From the NCBI RefSeq assembly GCF_009755605.1, contig NZ_WPNZ01000013.1:186001-250000 (forward strand): a stretch of DNA of 64,000 bases, in the 5' to 3' direction. The notes beneath the pieces were generated by a model. The model did not search any database. It was not told the origin of the DNA and worked only from the letters and a program-made list of their open reading frames with translations. Position 1 is the first letter of the stretch; every line of letters begins with the position of its first letter. This document shows positions 24,361 through 33,277 of the stretch, in pieces. The position numbers and the translations under genes are program-made. Origin of the DNA: Streptomyces typhae (GTDB taxonomy: Bacteria; Actinomycetota; Actinomycetes; Streptomycetales; Streptomycetaceae).

Positions 24361-25716
24361 CGCGTGGATGTCGTGGTCGTCGGCCTCGGCCCCGGTGGCG
24401 AATACGCCGCGGGCGCCCTCGCCGAAGCGGGCCTTGACGTCGTCGGCGTCGAGGCGGAGCTCGTCGGCGGCGAGTGCCCGTACTGGGGATGCGTGCCCAG
24501 CAAGATGATGATCCGGGCCGGGGACCTGCTCGCCGAGGCGGGCCGGGTGCCCGCCCTGGCCGGTACGGCGGTCGTGACCCCGGACTGGGGAAGGGTCGCC
24601 GGGCGCATCCGCGGCGAGGCCACCGACGGCTGGAACGACCGGGCGGCCGTCGACCGGCTCACGTCGAAGGGCGCCCGTCTCGTACGAGGAAGAGGCCGAC
24701 TCGCCGGAGCGCGTCGTGTCACGGTCGGCGACCGCACGATCGAGGCCCGGCGCGGTGTCGTCCTCGCCACCGGCACCCGCCCCAGGATCCCCGCGGTCCC
24801 CGGGCTGCGGGAGACCCCCTACTGGACGAACCGCGACGCGATGGCCGCCAAGGAACTGCCCGCGTCGATGATCGTGCTCGGCGGCGGCGCCATCGGGGTC
24901 GAACTCGCCCAGGTCTTCGCCCGTTTCGGCTGCGCGGTCACGGTCATCGAAGGCCAGGACCGGCTCCTTTCGCAGGAGGAACCGGAGGCCGGGGAGCTCG
25001 CCGCCGCGACACTGGCGGCCGACGGCGTCACCGTGCTCACCGGCGCCCGCGCGCTCGACGTGCGCCACGACGGCACCCTGTTCAGCGTGCGGACGACGGA
25101 GGGCGACAGCGGACCGCTGCGGGCCGAGCGGCTCCTCGTCGCCGCGGGCCGCCTTGCCGACCTGGGCGCGCTCGGCGTCGAGTCGGCGGGACTCGACCCG
25201 GCCGCGCGAGCCGTGGCCACGGACGGGCAGATGCGGGCGGCGGACGGCCTGTGGGCGGTCGGGGACCTCACCGGCCGCGGCGCCTTCACCCATGTGTCCA
25301 TGTACCAGGCGCAGATAGCCGTGCGCGACATCCTCGGCGAGCCGGGACCCGACGCCGACTACCGGGCCCTGCCCCGGGTCACCTTCACCGACCCGGAGAT
25401 CGGCGCCGTCGGCCTGACGGAACGACAGGCACGTGAGCGAGGACTGCGGGTGCGCACCGGTGTGCTCCCGCTCGACTCCTCCACCCGCGGCTGGGTCCAC
25501 GGGCCGGGCAGCGCGGGCTTCGTGAAGCTCGTCGAGGACGCCGACCGGGGCGTGCTCGTCGGCGCCACCTCCGCGGGCCCGGCCGGCGGAGAGGTGCTCT
25601 ACGGACTGAACGTGGCCGTCCACGCCGAAGTTCCCGTGCACCGGCTCCAGCACATGATCTACACGTACCCCACCTTCCACCGTACGGTCGAAGCCGCGCT
25701 CGGAGCGCTCCGCTGA
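24136..25716 (+). CDS. Pyridine nucleotide-disulfide oxidoreductase, class I-like
   Basis: About 526 residues; the catalytic part starts near residue 73. Features are FAD-binding VVVVGLGPGGEYAAG (about 79), redox disulfide CPYWGC (114-119) in GGECPYWGCVPSKMM, NAD(P)-binding VLGGGAIGVELAQVFARFG, second FAD motif GLWAVGDLTGRGAFTH, and a dimerisation domain. The family includes mercuric reductase, mycothione reductase and lipoamide dehydrogenase. The usual C-terminal His-x-x-x-x-Glu pair is replaced by YPTFHRTVEAAL, so the disulfide substrate is uncertain. The first 75 residues are fifteen pentapeptide repeats (MSADG, then LGSDG) that no family member needs; ATG 24346 at MDSDG would omit them. 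Divergent from dps. Confidence 0.88.
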   Translation: MSADGMSTDGMDADGMSADGMGADGIRVDRMRGGGMGADALGSDGLGSDALGSGGLGSGGLGSDALGSGAMDSDGRVDVVVVGLGPGGEYAAGALAEAGLDVVGVEAELVGGECPYWGCVPSKMMIRAGDLLAEAGRVPALAGTAVVTPDWGRVAGRIRGEATDGWNDRAAVDRLTSKGARLVRGRGRLAGARRVTVGDRTIEARRGVVLATGTRPRIPAVPGLRETPYWTNRDAMAAKELPASMIVLGGGAIGVELAQVFARFGCAVTVIEGQDRLLSQEEPEAGELAAATLAADGVTVLTGARALDVRHDGTLFSVRTTEGDSGPLRAERLLVAAGRLADLGALGVESAGLDPAARAVATDGQMRAADGLWAVGDLTGRGAFTHVSMYQAQIAVRDILGEPGPDADYRALPRVTFTDPEIGAVGLTERQARERGLRVRTGVLPLDSSTRGWVHGPGSAGFVKLVEDADRGVLVGATSAGPAGGEVLYGLNVAVHAEVPVHRLQHMIYTYPTFHRTVEAALGALR

Positions 25717-25799
25717 GCCCCCGGGCCGCCGCCACCGCGTCCCGCGCGACCCGGTGGCGGCACACCCCGCACGGACGCGGCCCCGGGGAGCGGCACGCC

Positions 25800-26927
25800 A
25801 TGCCGGGGCGTGACCCCGGGGAGCGGCACCGGACCGCGACCTCGCTGGAACTCCTCTTCGACCTGTGCTTCGTCATCGCCGTGGCGCAGGCATCGGAGAG
25901 CCTGCACGAAGCACTGGCCGACGGCGCGGCCGCCACCGGGGCCCTGCGCTTCGCGCTTGTCTTCTTCACCGTGTGGTGGGCGTGGATGAACTTCACCTGG
26001 TTCGCGTCCGCCTACGACCCGGACGACATCCCGTACCGCCTCACCGTCCTGGTCCAGATCACGGGGTCGCTCATCCTCGCCGCCGGGGTACCGCACGCGT
26101 TCGCCGAGGGGGACCTGCGGACCATCACCGTCGGCTACGTCGTGCTGCGCACCGCGCTGGCCGCCCTGTGGCTGCGGGCGGCCCGCTCGGACCCCGCACG
26201 CCGGAGAACCGCGCTGCGCTTCGCCACCGGAGTGACGCTCTGTCAGGCCGGCTGGGTGGGTCTGCTCGCCGCCCCCGGGGCGGCACGCCTGCCGGGTGTC
26301 GCCGTGCTGATCCTCGCCGAGGTCGCCGTGCCGGTGTGGGCCCAGTCCGCCGGGATGACCCCGTGGCACCCGCGTCACATCGCCGAGCGCTACGAGCTGT
26401 TCACGCTCATCGTCATTGGTGAGTCCGTGGCGGCCGCCACCGTCGCGGTGCGCGGCGCCTTCGACCGGCACCAGAACACAGGATCGCTCAGCGCGACAGC
26501 GGCGGGCGGCCTCCTGACGGCCTTCGCGCTGTGGTGGCTGTACTTCTCCCGGCCCGCGCACACCCTGCTCGCCAGCACGTACCGGGCCCACCGCCGCCGC
26601 TTCGGCTGGGCCTACGGCCACTACCTGATCTTCGCCTCGGCGGCGGCCGAAGGAGCGGGCCTCGCCGCGTACGCCGATCACCTGACCGGACACGCGCACA
26701 CCTCGCGGCTCGCCGCGGGTGCGGCGGTCACCGTACCGGCGGCCGTGTTCCTGATCACCGTGTGGGCCGTGCATCTGCGGCCGCACCTCACCACGGCGGT
26801 CGAGCGGGCTCCGTATCCGCTCGCCGCGCTCGGCGTCCTGGCGGCGACCTTCACCCCGTTGCCCGCGCTCGCCGCCGGCATGATCCTGGTGGTGCTCGTC
26901 GTGGTGGTCACGGCGTCCCGGAGGTGA
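25800..26927 (+). CDS. LtrA-family membrane protein
   Basis: 375 residues with about ten hydrophobic helices. The conserved LtrA opening (TATSLELLFDLCFVIAVAQA), FTVWWAWMNFTWFASAYDPD, AERYELFTLIVIGESVAAAT and WWLYFSRPAHTLL are visible. The family is named after Listeria low temperature requirement A; its biochemical role is not settled. The ATG at 25800 lies after CCGGGGAG. It follows the oxidoreductase by 83 bp on the same strand and may be co-transcribed. A strong terminator follows. Confidence 0.9.
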   Translation: MPGRDPGERHRTATSLELLFDLCFVIAVAQASESLHEALADGAAATGALRFALVFFTVWWAWMNFTWFASAYDPDDIPYRLTVLVQITGSLILAAGVPHAFAEGDLRTITVGYVVLRTALAALWLRAARSDPARRRTALRFATGVTLCQAGWVGLLAAPGAARLPGVAVLILAEVAVPVWAQSAGMTPWHPRHIAERYELFTLIVIGESVAAATVAVRGAFDRHQNTGSLSATAAGGLLTAFALWWLYFSRPAHTLLASTYRAHRRRFGWAYGHYLIFASAAAEGAGLAAYADHLTGHAHTSRLAAGAAVTVPAAVFLITVWAVHLRPHLTTAVERAPYPLAALGVLAATFTPLPALAAGMILVVLVVVVTASRR

Positions 26928-26949
26928 CGGGGTCACGGCCGCACAAGTG

Positions 26950-26997
26950 CGAGAACTCCCCGGCGGTGTCCGCGAAGACGCCGCCGGGGAGTTCTCG
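26950..26997. terminator. Bidirectional terminator, 17-bp perfect stem
   Basis: CGAGAACTCCCCGGCGG (26950-26966) pairs exactly with 26981-26997; four further inner pairs (one wobble) leave a 6-nt loop. It separates the convergent ltrA-like and hydrolase genes. Confidence 0.9.
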
Positions 26998-27018
26998 TCC
27001 GGGCAGAGGGCCCGGCCG

Positions 27019-27744
27019 TCAGACGGCGGTACCGCGCACCGCGTCACGGATCAGGTCGGCGACCTCCTTGGCACGCGACACGGCGACGGCGTGCGAGGCG
27101 CCCTCGACCTCGACCGTCGTCGCACCGGCCCGCCGCGCGCCGAACCGCTGGACGTCCGGGTTGATCGCCTGGTCCGCGTCGGCGACGAGCGCCCACGACG
27201 GCTTGATCCGCCACGCGGCGGCCGCCGCCCGCTCCATGAAAGCGGCGGCGGCCAGCGGGCGTTGTGCGACGGCGAGCACCTTGGTGACGGCGGCCGGGAC
27301 GTCAGCGGCGAAGATCTCCGGGAACGCCCGCGCCTCGATGGTGAACTCGACGGCGGGCTCGGCGCCTTCGACGGGGTACGTCGACTGCACCAGGTTGTCG
27401 CCAAGCGGCGAGAGCGGGTAGCGGTCCTGCAACTCGGAGAGGCTCTCGCCCTCTTCGGTGACGTAGGCCGCGACGTAGACAAGGCCGGTCACGTTCTCGG
27501 TGGTCCCGGCCACGGAGATGACCGCGCCGCCGTAGGAGTGGCCGACCAGGACGACGGGGCCGTCGATCCGGGACGCCACGGAGGCGATGTACGCGGCGTC
27601 GGACGCCAGGCCGCGCAGCGGGTTGGGCGGGGCGATCACAGGGATGCCGTCGTTCTGGAGTTCCGTGATGACGCCGGTCCAACTGGCGGCGTCGGCGAAG
27701 GCGCCGTGCACGAGCAGGACGGTCGGGGTGGGGGAGGTGCTCAT
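27019..27744 (-). CDS. Alpha/beta hydrolase
   Basis: 241 residues. Nucleophile elbow GHSYGG (Ser near 75), oxyanion strand VLLVHGAFADAASW, a late Asp region (ADADQAINPDVQRF), and catalytic His in VEGASHAVAV. This pattern matches the EstC/salicylate-esterase-like alpha/beta hydrolases of actinomycetes. ATG 27744 gives the normal N-terminus; GAGGAG lies rather far (13 nt) upstream. Immediately upstream is a 14-bp tandem array. Substrate unknown. Confidence 0.88.
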   Translation of the reverse strand: MSTSPTPTVLLVHGAFADAASWTGVITELQNDGIPVIAPPNPLRGLASDAAYIASVASRIDGPVVLVGHSYGGAVISVAGTTENVTGLVYVAAYVTEEGESLSELQDRYPLSPLGDNLVQSTYPVEGAEPAVEFTIEARAFPEIFAADVPAAVTKVLAVAQRPLAAAAFMERAAAAAWRIKPSWALVADADQAINPDVQRFGARRAGATTVEVEGASHAVAVSRAKEVADLIRDAVRGTAV

Positions 27745-27762
27745 GGTGGGGTGGGTCTCCTC

Positions 27763-27866
27763 GTGGGAAAGCACGTGTGGGAAAGCACGTGTGGAATAGC
27801 ACGTACGGAATAGCGCGTGCGGAATAGCGCGTGCGGAATAGCGCGTGCGGAATAGCACGCGCGGAA
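27763..27866. repeat. 14-bp array upstream of hydrolase
   Basis: Seven units of GTGGGAAAGCACGT or GGAATAGCGCGTGC, in the gap between two hydrolase genes and overlapping the presumed leader of the downstream one. The unit is not a multiple of three, so it cannot be part of a stable coding extension. Confidence 0.93.
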
Positions 27867-27927
27867 AGACAGGTGTCGTGTGCCGGGATGCGGGTGACGG
27901 GTGCGCGTCGTCGTCGTGCGGGGCCGG

Positions 27928-28926
27928 TCAGTCGCGGTGGAGCGCGGCGTGCAGGGTGCCGGTGGCCAGGGTGATGGCGGCCTCGGCGGCATGCGTCTCG
28001 CGCAGGGCGTCGAGCATGACGAAGTCGTGGATGATGCCCTGGAAGCGGACGGCGGTGACCGGGACGCCCGCCTCGCGCAGCTTGTTGGCGTAGGCCTCGC
28101 CCTCGTCGCGCAGCACGTCGGCCTCGCCGGTGATGACCAGGGCCGGCGGCAGCCCGGCGAGCTGCTCGGTGGAGGCCCGCAGGGGGGACGCGGTGATCTG
28201 CGCGCGCTCGGCCTCGTCCGTCGTGTACTGGTCCCAGAACCACTGCATGCCGTCGCGGCGCAGGAAGTACCCGGTGGCGAACTGCCGGTAAGAGCCGGTG
28301 TCGAAGCGCGCGTCGGTGACCGGGTAGAACAGCACCTGCTGGACCAGCGGCACGTCGCCGCGCTGCTTCGCCATCAGTGTCAGCGCGGCCGTCATGTTGC
28401 CGCCGACGGAGTCACCGGCCACGGCGAGACGGGTCCCGTCCAGGTCCTTGGACGCGCCCTCCTGGACGATCCATCGGGCGACCGTGTAGTTCTGCTCGAT
28501 GGCCACCGGGTAGCGGGCCTCGGGGGAGAGGTCGTACTCGGGGAAGACCACCGCGGCTCGGGCGCCCACGGCGAGCTCACGGACCAGCCGGTCGTGCGTG
28601 TGGGCGTTGCCGAAGACCCAGCCCGCACCGTGGATGTACAGGATCACCGGCAGCGTGCCCCGCACGCCGGTCGGACGGACGACACGGGCCCGGACCCCGC
28701 CGGTCGGGCCGCCGGGAACGGTGATCCACTCCTCGTCGACCTCCTGCTTCACGGTGGCACCGGACTGCACCTCGTCGACCGCCTTGCGGCCTTCGGCAGG
28801 GGGGAGTTCGAAGAGGAAGGGCGACCGGCCGGTCGCTTCGGCGAACGCGGCGGCCGCCGGTTCCAGGACCGGCTCCACGGGTTCTGCCGTCCGGGCGGAT
28901 GCGAGCGGCTCGACGACGTCGGACAT
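27928..28926 (-). CDS. Hormone-sensitive-lipase-type esterase
   Basis: 332 residues. Oxyanion-hole motif HGAGWVFG (HGGGW type), nucleophile GDSVGGNMTA, Asp in ITGEADVLRDEGEAYANKL, and His in QGIIHDFVMLDAL. This is the HSL/bacterial family IV esterase layout and length. ATG 28926 is preceded by CAGGAG. It is divergent from the YtcJ-type amidohydrolase across a region with a striking inverted repeat. The two hydrolases here are probably in one transcript (183 bp apart). Confidence 0.92.
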   Translation of the reverse strand: MSDVVEPLASARTAEPVEPVLEPAAAAFAEATGRSPFLFELPPAEGRKAVDEVQSGATVKQEVDEEWITVPGGPTGGVRARVVRPTGVRGTLPVILYIHGAGWVFGNAHTHDRLVRELAVGARAAVVFPEYDLSPEARYPVAIEQNYTVARWIVQEGASKDLDGTRLAVAGDSVGGNMTAALTLMAKQRGDVPLVQQVLFYPVTDARFDTGSYRQFATGYFLRRDGMQWFWDQYTTDEAERAQITASPLRASTEQLAGLPPALVITGEADVLRDEGEAYANKLREAGVPVTAVRFQGIIHDFVMLDALRETHAAEAAITLATGTLHAALHRD

Positions 28927-29075
28927 GTGGTTCTCCTGAAGGTCATGTGGGGGCCGGCTTCTTCCGGCGAGAGCACGCTAAGAGACGCCCGACGCCCCCG
29001 ATTGACCGTCAGCGCACCGGAAATGAACCCACAGCGCACGGCGGGAATTGAACCCACAGCGCACGGCGGAAATCG

Positions 29076-29107
29076 CAGTGCACTGTCGGACCGCCGACAG
29101 TGCACTG
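29076..29107. promoter_or_regulatory. 14-bp inverted repeat containing two CAGTGCACTG palindromes
   Basis: CAGTGCACTGTCGG (29076-29089) is mirrored exactly at 29094-29107 with a 4-nt loop. Each arm holds the palindrome CAGTGCACTG, so two operators sit 22 bp apart between the divergent esterase and amidohydrolase genes. Just upstream is a 25-bp direct repeat (GAACCCACAGCGCACGGCGG, from 29025 and 29050). Confidence 0.6.
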
Positions 29108-29191
29108 AGGTGAGGTCCGGTGGAATTCGACCGGCATAGCGTGGCGGCGAAGCGGTCGAGCGGTGACGACATAGCAGGAGGTAGTCGAAAG

Positions 29192-31090
29192 GTGTCCACG
29201 ATGCCGGTCGGTGGGCTGATTCCCAGCACCACGGAGAACGCCGCGGAGAACGCCGCGGACCTCGTCGTCCGCAACGCGAAAATCCACACCGGGTACCCCG
29301 GGCGACCCCTGGCCGGGGCGCTGGCCGTCCGGGACGGCGTGCTCACGGCCGTCGGGGACGACAAGGACGTGGCCGCCCTGATCGGGCCGGGCACGAAGGT
29401 GGTCGACGCCCTCGGCCGCCGCATGGTCCCCGGCCTCAACGACTCCCATCTGCACGTGATCAGAGGCGGTCTCAACTACGTACTCGAGCTGCGCTGGGAC
29501 GGCGTCCCGACCCTGCGCCAGGGCCTGGCGATGCTGCGCGAGCAGGCGGCGCGTACCCCGAAGGGCCAGTGGGTGCGCGTGGTCGGCGGCTGGTCCGCCG
29601 AGCAGTTCGCGGAGCGGCGCCTGCCGACCGTCGCCGAGCTCAACGCGGCGGCGCCGGACACCCCCGTGTTCGTCCTGCACCTGTACCAGTCGGCGGTGCT
29701 GAACCGCGCCGCGCTCCGGGCCGCCGGCTACACCCGTGACACCTCCGAGCCCCGGGGCGGCCAGATCGTCAGGGGCCGGGACGGGGAGCCCACGGGCATG
29801 CTGCTCGCCGCCCCCAGCGCGCTGGTCCTCTACTCGACGCTGGCCAAGGCACCGGTACTGGAGGGGGACGACAAGAAGACGTCCACACGTCATTTCCTGC
29901 GCGAACTGAACCGGTTCGGACTCACCTCCGCGATCGACGCGGCCGGGGGATTCCAGAACTTCCCCGAGAACTACAGCACCGTCGTCGAACTCGCCGCGGC
30001 GGGCCAGTTGTCGCTGCGCATCGCCTACCATCTCTTTCCGCAGACCGCCGGGCAGGAAATAGCCGACCTCAAACGCTGGATCGAAATGGCCCGCCCCGAG
30101 GACGGAGACGCATGGCTGCGTCTCAACGGGGCCGGTGAGAACCTCACCTGGTCGGCGGCGGACTTCGAGAACTTCGCGCAGCCGCGCCCCGAACTCGCCT
30201 CCGGCTACGAGGGGGATTTCGAGGCCGCGGTGCGTCTCCTCATGGAGAACGGCTGGGGGTTCAGGCTCCACGCCACCTACGACGAGACCATCCGGCGCGA
30301 CCTCGCGGTCTTCGAGAAGCTCGCCGCGGACGGCTTGTTCCCGGCCGGGAACCGCTGGCTGTTCGACCACGCGGAGACCGTGTCCGCCGACAGCCTCGAC
30401 CGGATCGCCGCCCTCGGCGGAGCCATGTCCGTACAGAACAGGCTGTCCTTCCAAGGAGAGGCGTTCGTACGGCGATACGGACCCGGTGCCGCCGCGGACG
30501 CCCCGCCGGTCCGGGCCATGCTGGAACGCGGCCTGACGGTCGGCGCAGGCACCGACGCCACCCGCGTCTCCACCTACAACCCGTGGATCGCCCTGCACTG
30601 GCTGATCACCGGACGCACCGTCGGCGACCTGGTGGTCCGGCCGCCGCACAACCGCGTCGACCGGCACACGGCCCTCGCGATGTTCACTCAGGCGGGCGCC
30701 GCGCTCACCGGCGAGGAGGGCGTCAAGGGCGTCCTGCGACCGGGCTGCCTCGGTGACTTCGCCGTGCTGTCCGAGGACTACTTCACCGTGCCCGAACCGG
30801 ACATCGCCCGCATCGAGTCCCTGCTGACGGTGGTCGGAGGGCGGATCGTCTACGCCGCCGCCGAGTACGAGGGCCTCGACGAGGAACTGCCGCCGGTCAG
30901 CCCGCAGTGGAGCCCGGTCGCGCGCTTCGGCGGCTATCAGGCCGCGCCCGGCGGCGCGTCGGGAGCCCGGCAGGCAGAGTTGCTCGGCCAGGCGGTGGCC
31001 GAGTCCGAGCTGCACAGGCAGTGGCGGACCCGGCGGGACCCGGCGCCGCAGACCGGGGGGCCAGTCCTGGACCCCTGCTTCGGCCTCTGA
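29192..31090 (+). CDS. YtcJ-type amidohydrolase (amidohydrolase family 3)
   Basis: About 632 residues. Metal-ligand motif VPGLNDSHLHVIRGG, carboxylated-type middle region, HATYDETIRRDLAVFEKL, FDHAETVSADSLDRIAALGG, and VGAGTDATRVSTYNPWIALH are characteristic of the YtcJ/exoenzyme-regulatory-protein branch. The C-terminal 50 residues are an added charged tail. GTG 29192 after GGAGG is preferred; ATG 29201 is the alternative. Likely hydrolyses an amide or lactone; substrate unknown. Divergent from the HSL-type esterase and followed by a YcaC-like gene, so it may belong to one small-molecule degradation set. Confidence 0.88.
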   Translation: MSTMPVGGLIPSTTENAAENAADLVVRNAKIHTGYPGRPLAGALAVRDGVLTAVGDDKDVAALIGPGTKVVDALGRRMVPGLNDSHLHVIRGGLNYVLELRWDGVPTLRQGLAMLREQAARTPKGQWVRVVGGWSAEQFAERRLPTVAELNAAAPDTPVFVLHLYQSAVLNRAALRAAGYTRDTSEPRGGQIVRGRDGEPTGMLLAAPSALVLYSTLAKAPVLEGDDKKTSTRHFLRELNRFGLTSAIDAAGGFQNFPENYSTVVELAAAGQLSLRIAYHLFPQTAGQEIADLKRWIEMARPEDGDAWLRLNGAGENLTWSAADFENFAQPRPELASGYEGDFEAAVRLLMENGWGFRLHATYDETIRRDLAVFEKLAADGLFPAGNRWLFDHAETVSADSLDRIAALGGAMSVQNRLSFQGEAFVRRYGPGAAADAPPVRAMLERGLTVGAGTDATRVSTYNPWIALHWLITGRTVGDLVVRPPHNRVDRHTALAMFTQAGAALTGEEGVKGVLRPGCLGDFAVLSEDYFTVPEPDIARIESLLTVVGGRIVYAAAEYEGLDEELPPVSPQWSPVARFGGYQAAPGGASGARQAELLGQAVAESELHRQWRTRRDPAPQTGGPVLDPCFGL

Positions 31091-31239
31091 CGAGACGAGC
31101 GCCCTCGGCTCCGGCGGTCCGCAGTCCTTCTCGTCCTCCTCATCCTTCTCGTCCTTTCCTCCTTCTCGTCCATCACCGCTCCTCACCGTGACGCGGACGA
31201 CGAACGCCCGCTGTCCCGACCTACTCGAAAGGCACACTC

Positions 31240-31902
31240 ATGACCGACATCTCCCAGGTCACCCCCGCCCCAGGCCCCGACCTGCTGACCCCCGACAACT
31301 GCGCCGTCCTCTTCGTCGACCACCAGCCGCAGATGTTCTTCGCCACCGGCAGCGGCGACCGCACCTCGATCATCAACTCGACCGTGGGTCTCGCGAAGGC
31401 GGCCAAGGTCTTCGACGTCCCGGTCGTGCTGAGCACCGTCGCCGCCGAATCGTTCTCGGGCCCGATCCTGCCGCAGCTCGCGGCGGTCTTCCCGGAGCAG
31501 CAGGCCATCGACCGCACCTCCATGAACGCCTGGGAGGACGCGGCCTTCGTCGAGGCGGTCAAGGCCACCGGCCGCAGGAAGCTCGTCCTCGCCGGCCTGT
31601 GGACCGAGGTCTGCGTCGTCCTGCCCACGCTCTCCGCGCTCTCCCAGGGATACGAGGTGTACGTGGTCACGGACGCGTCCGGCGGCGTCAGCCCGCAGGC
31701 GCACGAGCACGCTGTCCAGCGCATGGTCCAGGCCGGGGCGGTGCCCGTGACCTGGGTCCAGGTCCTGCTGGAGCTCCAGCGCGACTGGGCGCGTACGGAG
31801 ACGTACGTCCCGGTCACCGAGGTGGTGAAGGAGCACGCCGGCGCCTACGGCCTCGGCGTGGTCTACGCCCAGGCGGTCATCGGCGCTCACGCGGCGGGCT
31901 GA
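31240..31902 (+). CDS. YcaC-like isochorismatase-family hydrolase
   Basis: 220 residues. Cysteine hydrolase fold: catalytic Asp27 in LFVDHQPQ, nucleophile Cys125 in GLWTEVCVVLPTLSALSQGY, and DASGGVSPQAHEHAVQRM. The RTSMNAWED segment replaces the usual catalytic Lys environment exactly as in YcaC, rather than nicotinamidase or true isochorismatase. A GAAAGG site precedes the ATG. It is the first of three rightward genes with DoxX and DUF1275. Substrate of YcaC-type enzymes is not established. Confidence 0.9.
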   Translation: MTDISQVTPAPGPDLLTPDNCAVLFVDHQPQMFFATGSGDRTSIINSTVGLAKAAKVFDVPVVLSTVAAESFSGPILPQLAAVFPEQQAIDRTSMNAWEDAAFVEAVKATGRRKLVLAGLWTEVCVVLPTLSALSQGYEVYVVTDASGGVSPQAHEHAVQRMVQAGAVPVTWVQVLLELQRDWARTETYVPVTEVVKEHAGAYGLGVVYAQAVIGAHAAG

Positions 31903-31919
31903 TCGCGCCTCCGGGCATC

Positions 31920-31989
31920 GACGGAACGTACCGAGCATTGACGGCACGTACCGAGCGTCGACGGAACGTACCGAGCATTGACGGCACGT
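31920..31989. repeat. 20-bp array between YcaC-like and DoxX genes
   Basis: Three and a half copies alternating GACGGAACGTACCGAGCATT and GACGGCACGTACCGAGCGTC, filling the intergenic gap. ACGGAACGTACC-type units could serve as protein sites but more likely reflect repeat expansion. Confidence 0.9.
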
Positions 31990-32008
31990 CAGGAACAGGC
32001 AGGACACG

Positions 32009-32530
32009 ATGGACACCGGACTGTTGGTCCTCCGCTGGTTGGTGGGTCTGCTCATCGCCGGACACGGAGTGCAGAAGGTGAGTTTCCGGCTGGGCGGCGA
32101 CGGCCTGGCGGGCGGGACGGAGGAGTTCCGCCGCGACGGCTTCCGCGGCGGCCGGCTGACCGCGCTCGTCGCGGGCGGCAGCCAGCTCGGAGCCGGCCTG
32201 TTCCTGGCGGCCGGGCTGCTGACCCCGCTCGCGGCGATGGCCGCCATGGGAGTGATGACGGTCGCGGGCACCGTGAAACGGCACAACGGGCTCTGGGTGC
32301 AGAAAGACGGATACGAGTACCCCCTGGTCCTCGTCGGGACCGCCGCCGTGCTGGTGCTGACCGGGCCGGGCCGCTGGTCGGCCGACCACGCCTTCGGGCT
32401 GACTCCGTGGCCCTGGTGGGTGCAGGCCGCGGCCCTCGTGGCGGGACCGGCGAGCGGACTGCTCACTCGCGCGGTGCTGCACCGCCCGAACGCCGCGGGG
32501 AGGGACGACCGTGCGCGCGCTGCTGGCTGA
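32009..32530 (+). CDS. DoxX-family membrane protein
   Basis: 173 residues with four hydrophobic helices (LLVLRWLVGLLIAGHGVQKV, LGAGLFLAAGLLTPLAAMAA, YPLVLVGTAAVLVLTGPG, WVQAAALVAGPASGLL). Matches DoxX/YphA-like membrane proteins linked to thiol and quinone redox stress. Its last 20 bp overlap the DUF1275 gene, so the two are coupled. Confidence 0.88.
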   Translation: MDTGLLVLRWLVGLLIAGHGVQKVSFRLGGDGLAGGTEEFRRDGFRGGRLTALVAGGSQLGAGLFLAAGLLTPLAAMAAMGVMTVAGTVKRHNGLWVQKDGYEYPLVLVGTAAVLVLTGPGRWSADHAFGLTPWPWWVQAAALVAGPASGLLTRAVLHRPNAAGRDDRARAAG

Positions 32531-33248
32531 CGCGGCCCGCACGCTGGTGCCGCCGAAGGATGACCGGCACGGCCCGCTGCCGCCGCTGCTGCTGGTGCTG
32601 ACGTTGGTGACCGGCCTGGTGGACGCCGTGAGCTATCTGGCGCTCGGGCATGTCTTCGTGGCCAACATGACCGGCAACGTCGTCTTCCTCGGGTTCGCCC
32701 TGGCGGGCGCCGAGGGGCTGTCCGCGACGGCCTCCGTCGTCTCGATGGCCGCGTTCCTCGCGGGAGCGCTGGCGGGCGGGCGGTTCGGCACCCGCTTCGC
32801 GGCGCACCGCGGACGGCTGCTGGCTCTCGGTACGGCGGTGCAGGCGGCCCTGGTCGCCGCGGCCCTCGGCACGGCGGCCGTCGCGCACGGCCGGGTGACG
32901 ACGCCCGTCCAGTACGCCCTGATCGTGCTGCTCGGCCTCGCCATGGGGCTGCAGAACGCGGTCGCGCGGAGGCTCGGCGTCCCGGATCTGACCACGACCG
33001 TGCTGACCCTGACCCTCACGGGTCTTGCCGCCGACTCCGCCCCCGCAGGGGGTGCGGCGCCCAGGACCGGGAGGCGGATCCTCTCCGTCCTGGTCATCTT
33101 CCTGGGAGCGTTCGTCGGAGCCTGGCTCCTGTCGGAGGCCGAACTCGTCCTCACGCTGGGGCTGATGTTTGCGGCGCTGACGGTGACGGCGCTGGCCGCC
33201 CGGCGCCTGGCAGCCTCCGAGGCCGCGTGGACGAGGCCGCCGGGATGA
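32511..33248 (+). CDS. DUF1275 (YoaK-type) membrane protein
   Basis: 245 residues with six hydrophobic helices. The opening (VTGLVDAVSYLALGHVFVAN, MTGNVVFLGFAL) and the MGLQNAVARRLGVPDLTTTV motif are diagnostic of DUF1275. GTG 32511 overlaps the DoxX gene. Function unknown. Its stop lies inside the stem of a convergent terminator. Confidence 0.92.
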   Translation: MRALLADAARTLVPPKDDRHGPLPPLLLVLTLVTGLVDAVSYLALGHVFVANMTGNVVFLGFALAGAEGLSATASVVSMAAFLAGALAGGRFGTRFAAHRGRLLALGTAVQAALVAAALGTAAVAHGRVTTPVQYALIVLLGLAMGLQNAVARRLGVPDLTTTVLTLTLTGLAADSAPAGGAAPRTGRRILSVLVIFLGAFVGAWLLSEAELVLTLGLMFAALTVTALAARRLAASEAAWTRPPG

Positions 33249-33277
33249 CCGGCCTCACGGGCCGGTCATCCCGGCGG
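33237..33277. terminator. 18-bp perfect stem shared by two convergent genes
   Basis: CCGCCGGGATGACCGGCC (33237-33254) pairs exactly with 33260-33277 around a 5-nt loop. The DUF1275 stop (33246-33248) and the AhpD-like stop (33255-33257) both lie within the hairpin, so the coding ends themselves form the bidirectional terminator. Confidence 0.9.

Noticed and set aside
27763..27866. CRISPR-like array
   Set aside because: Units are 14 bp with no spacers and no cas genes; simple tandem repeat.
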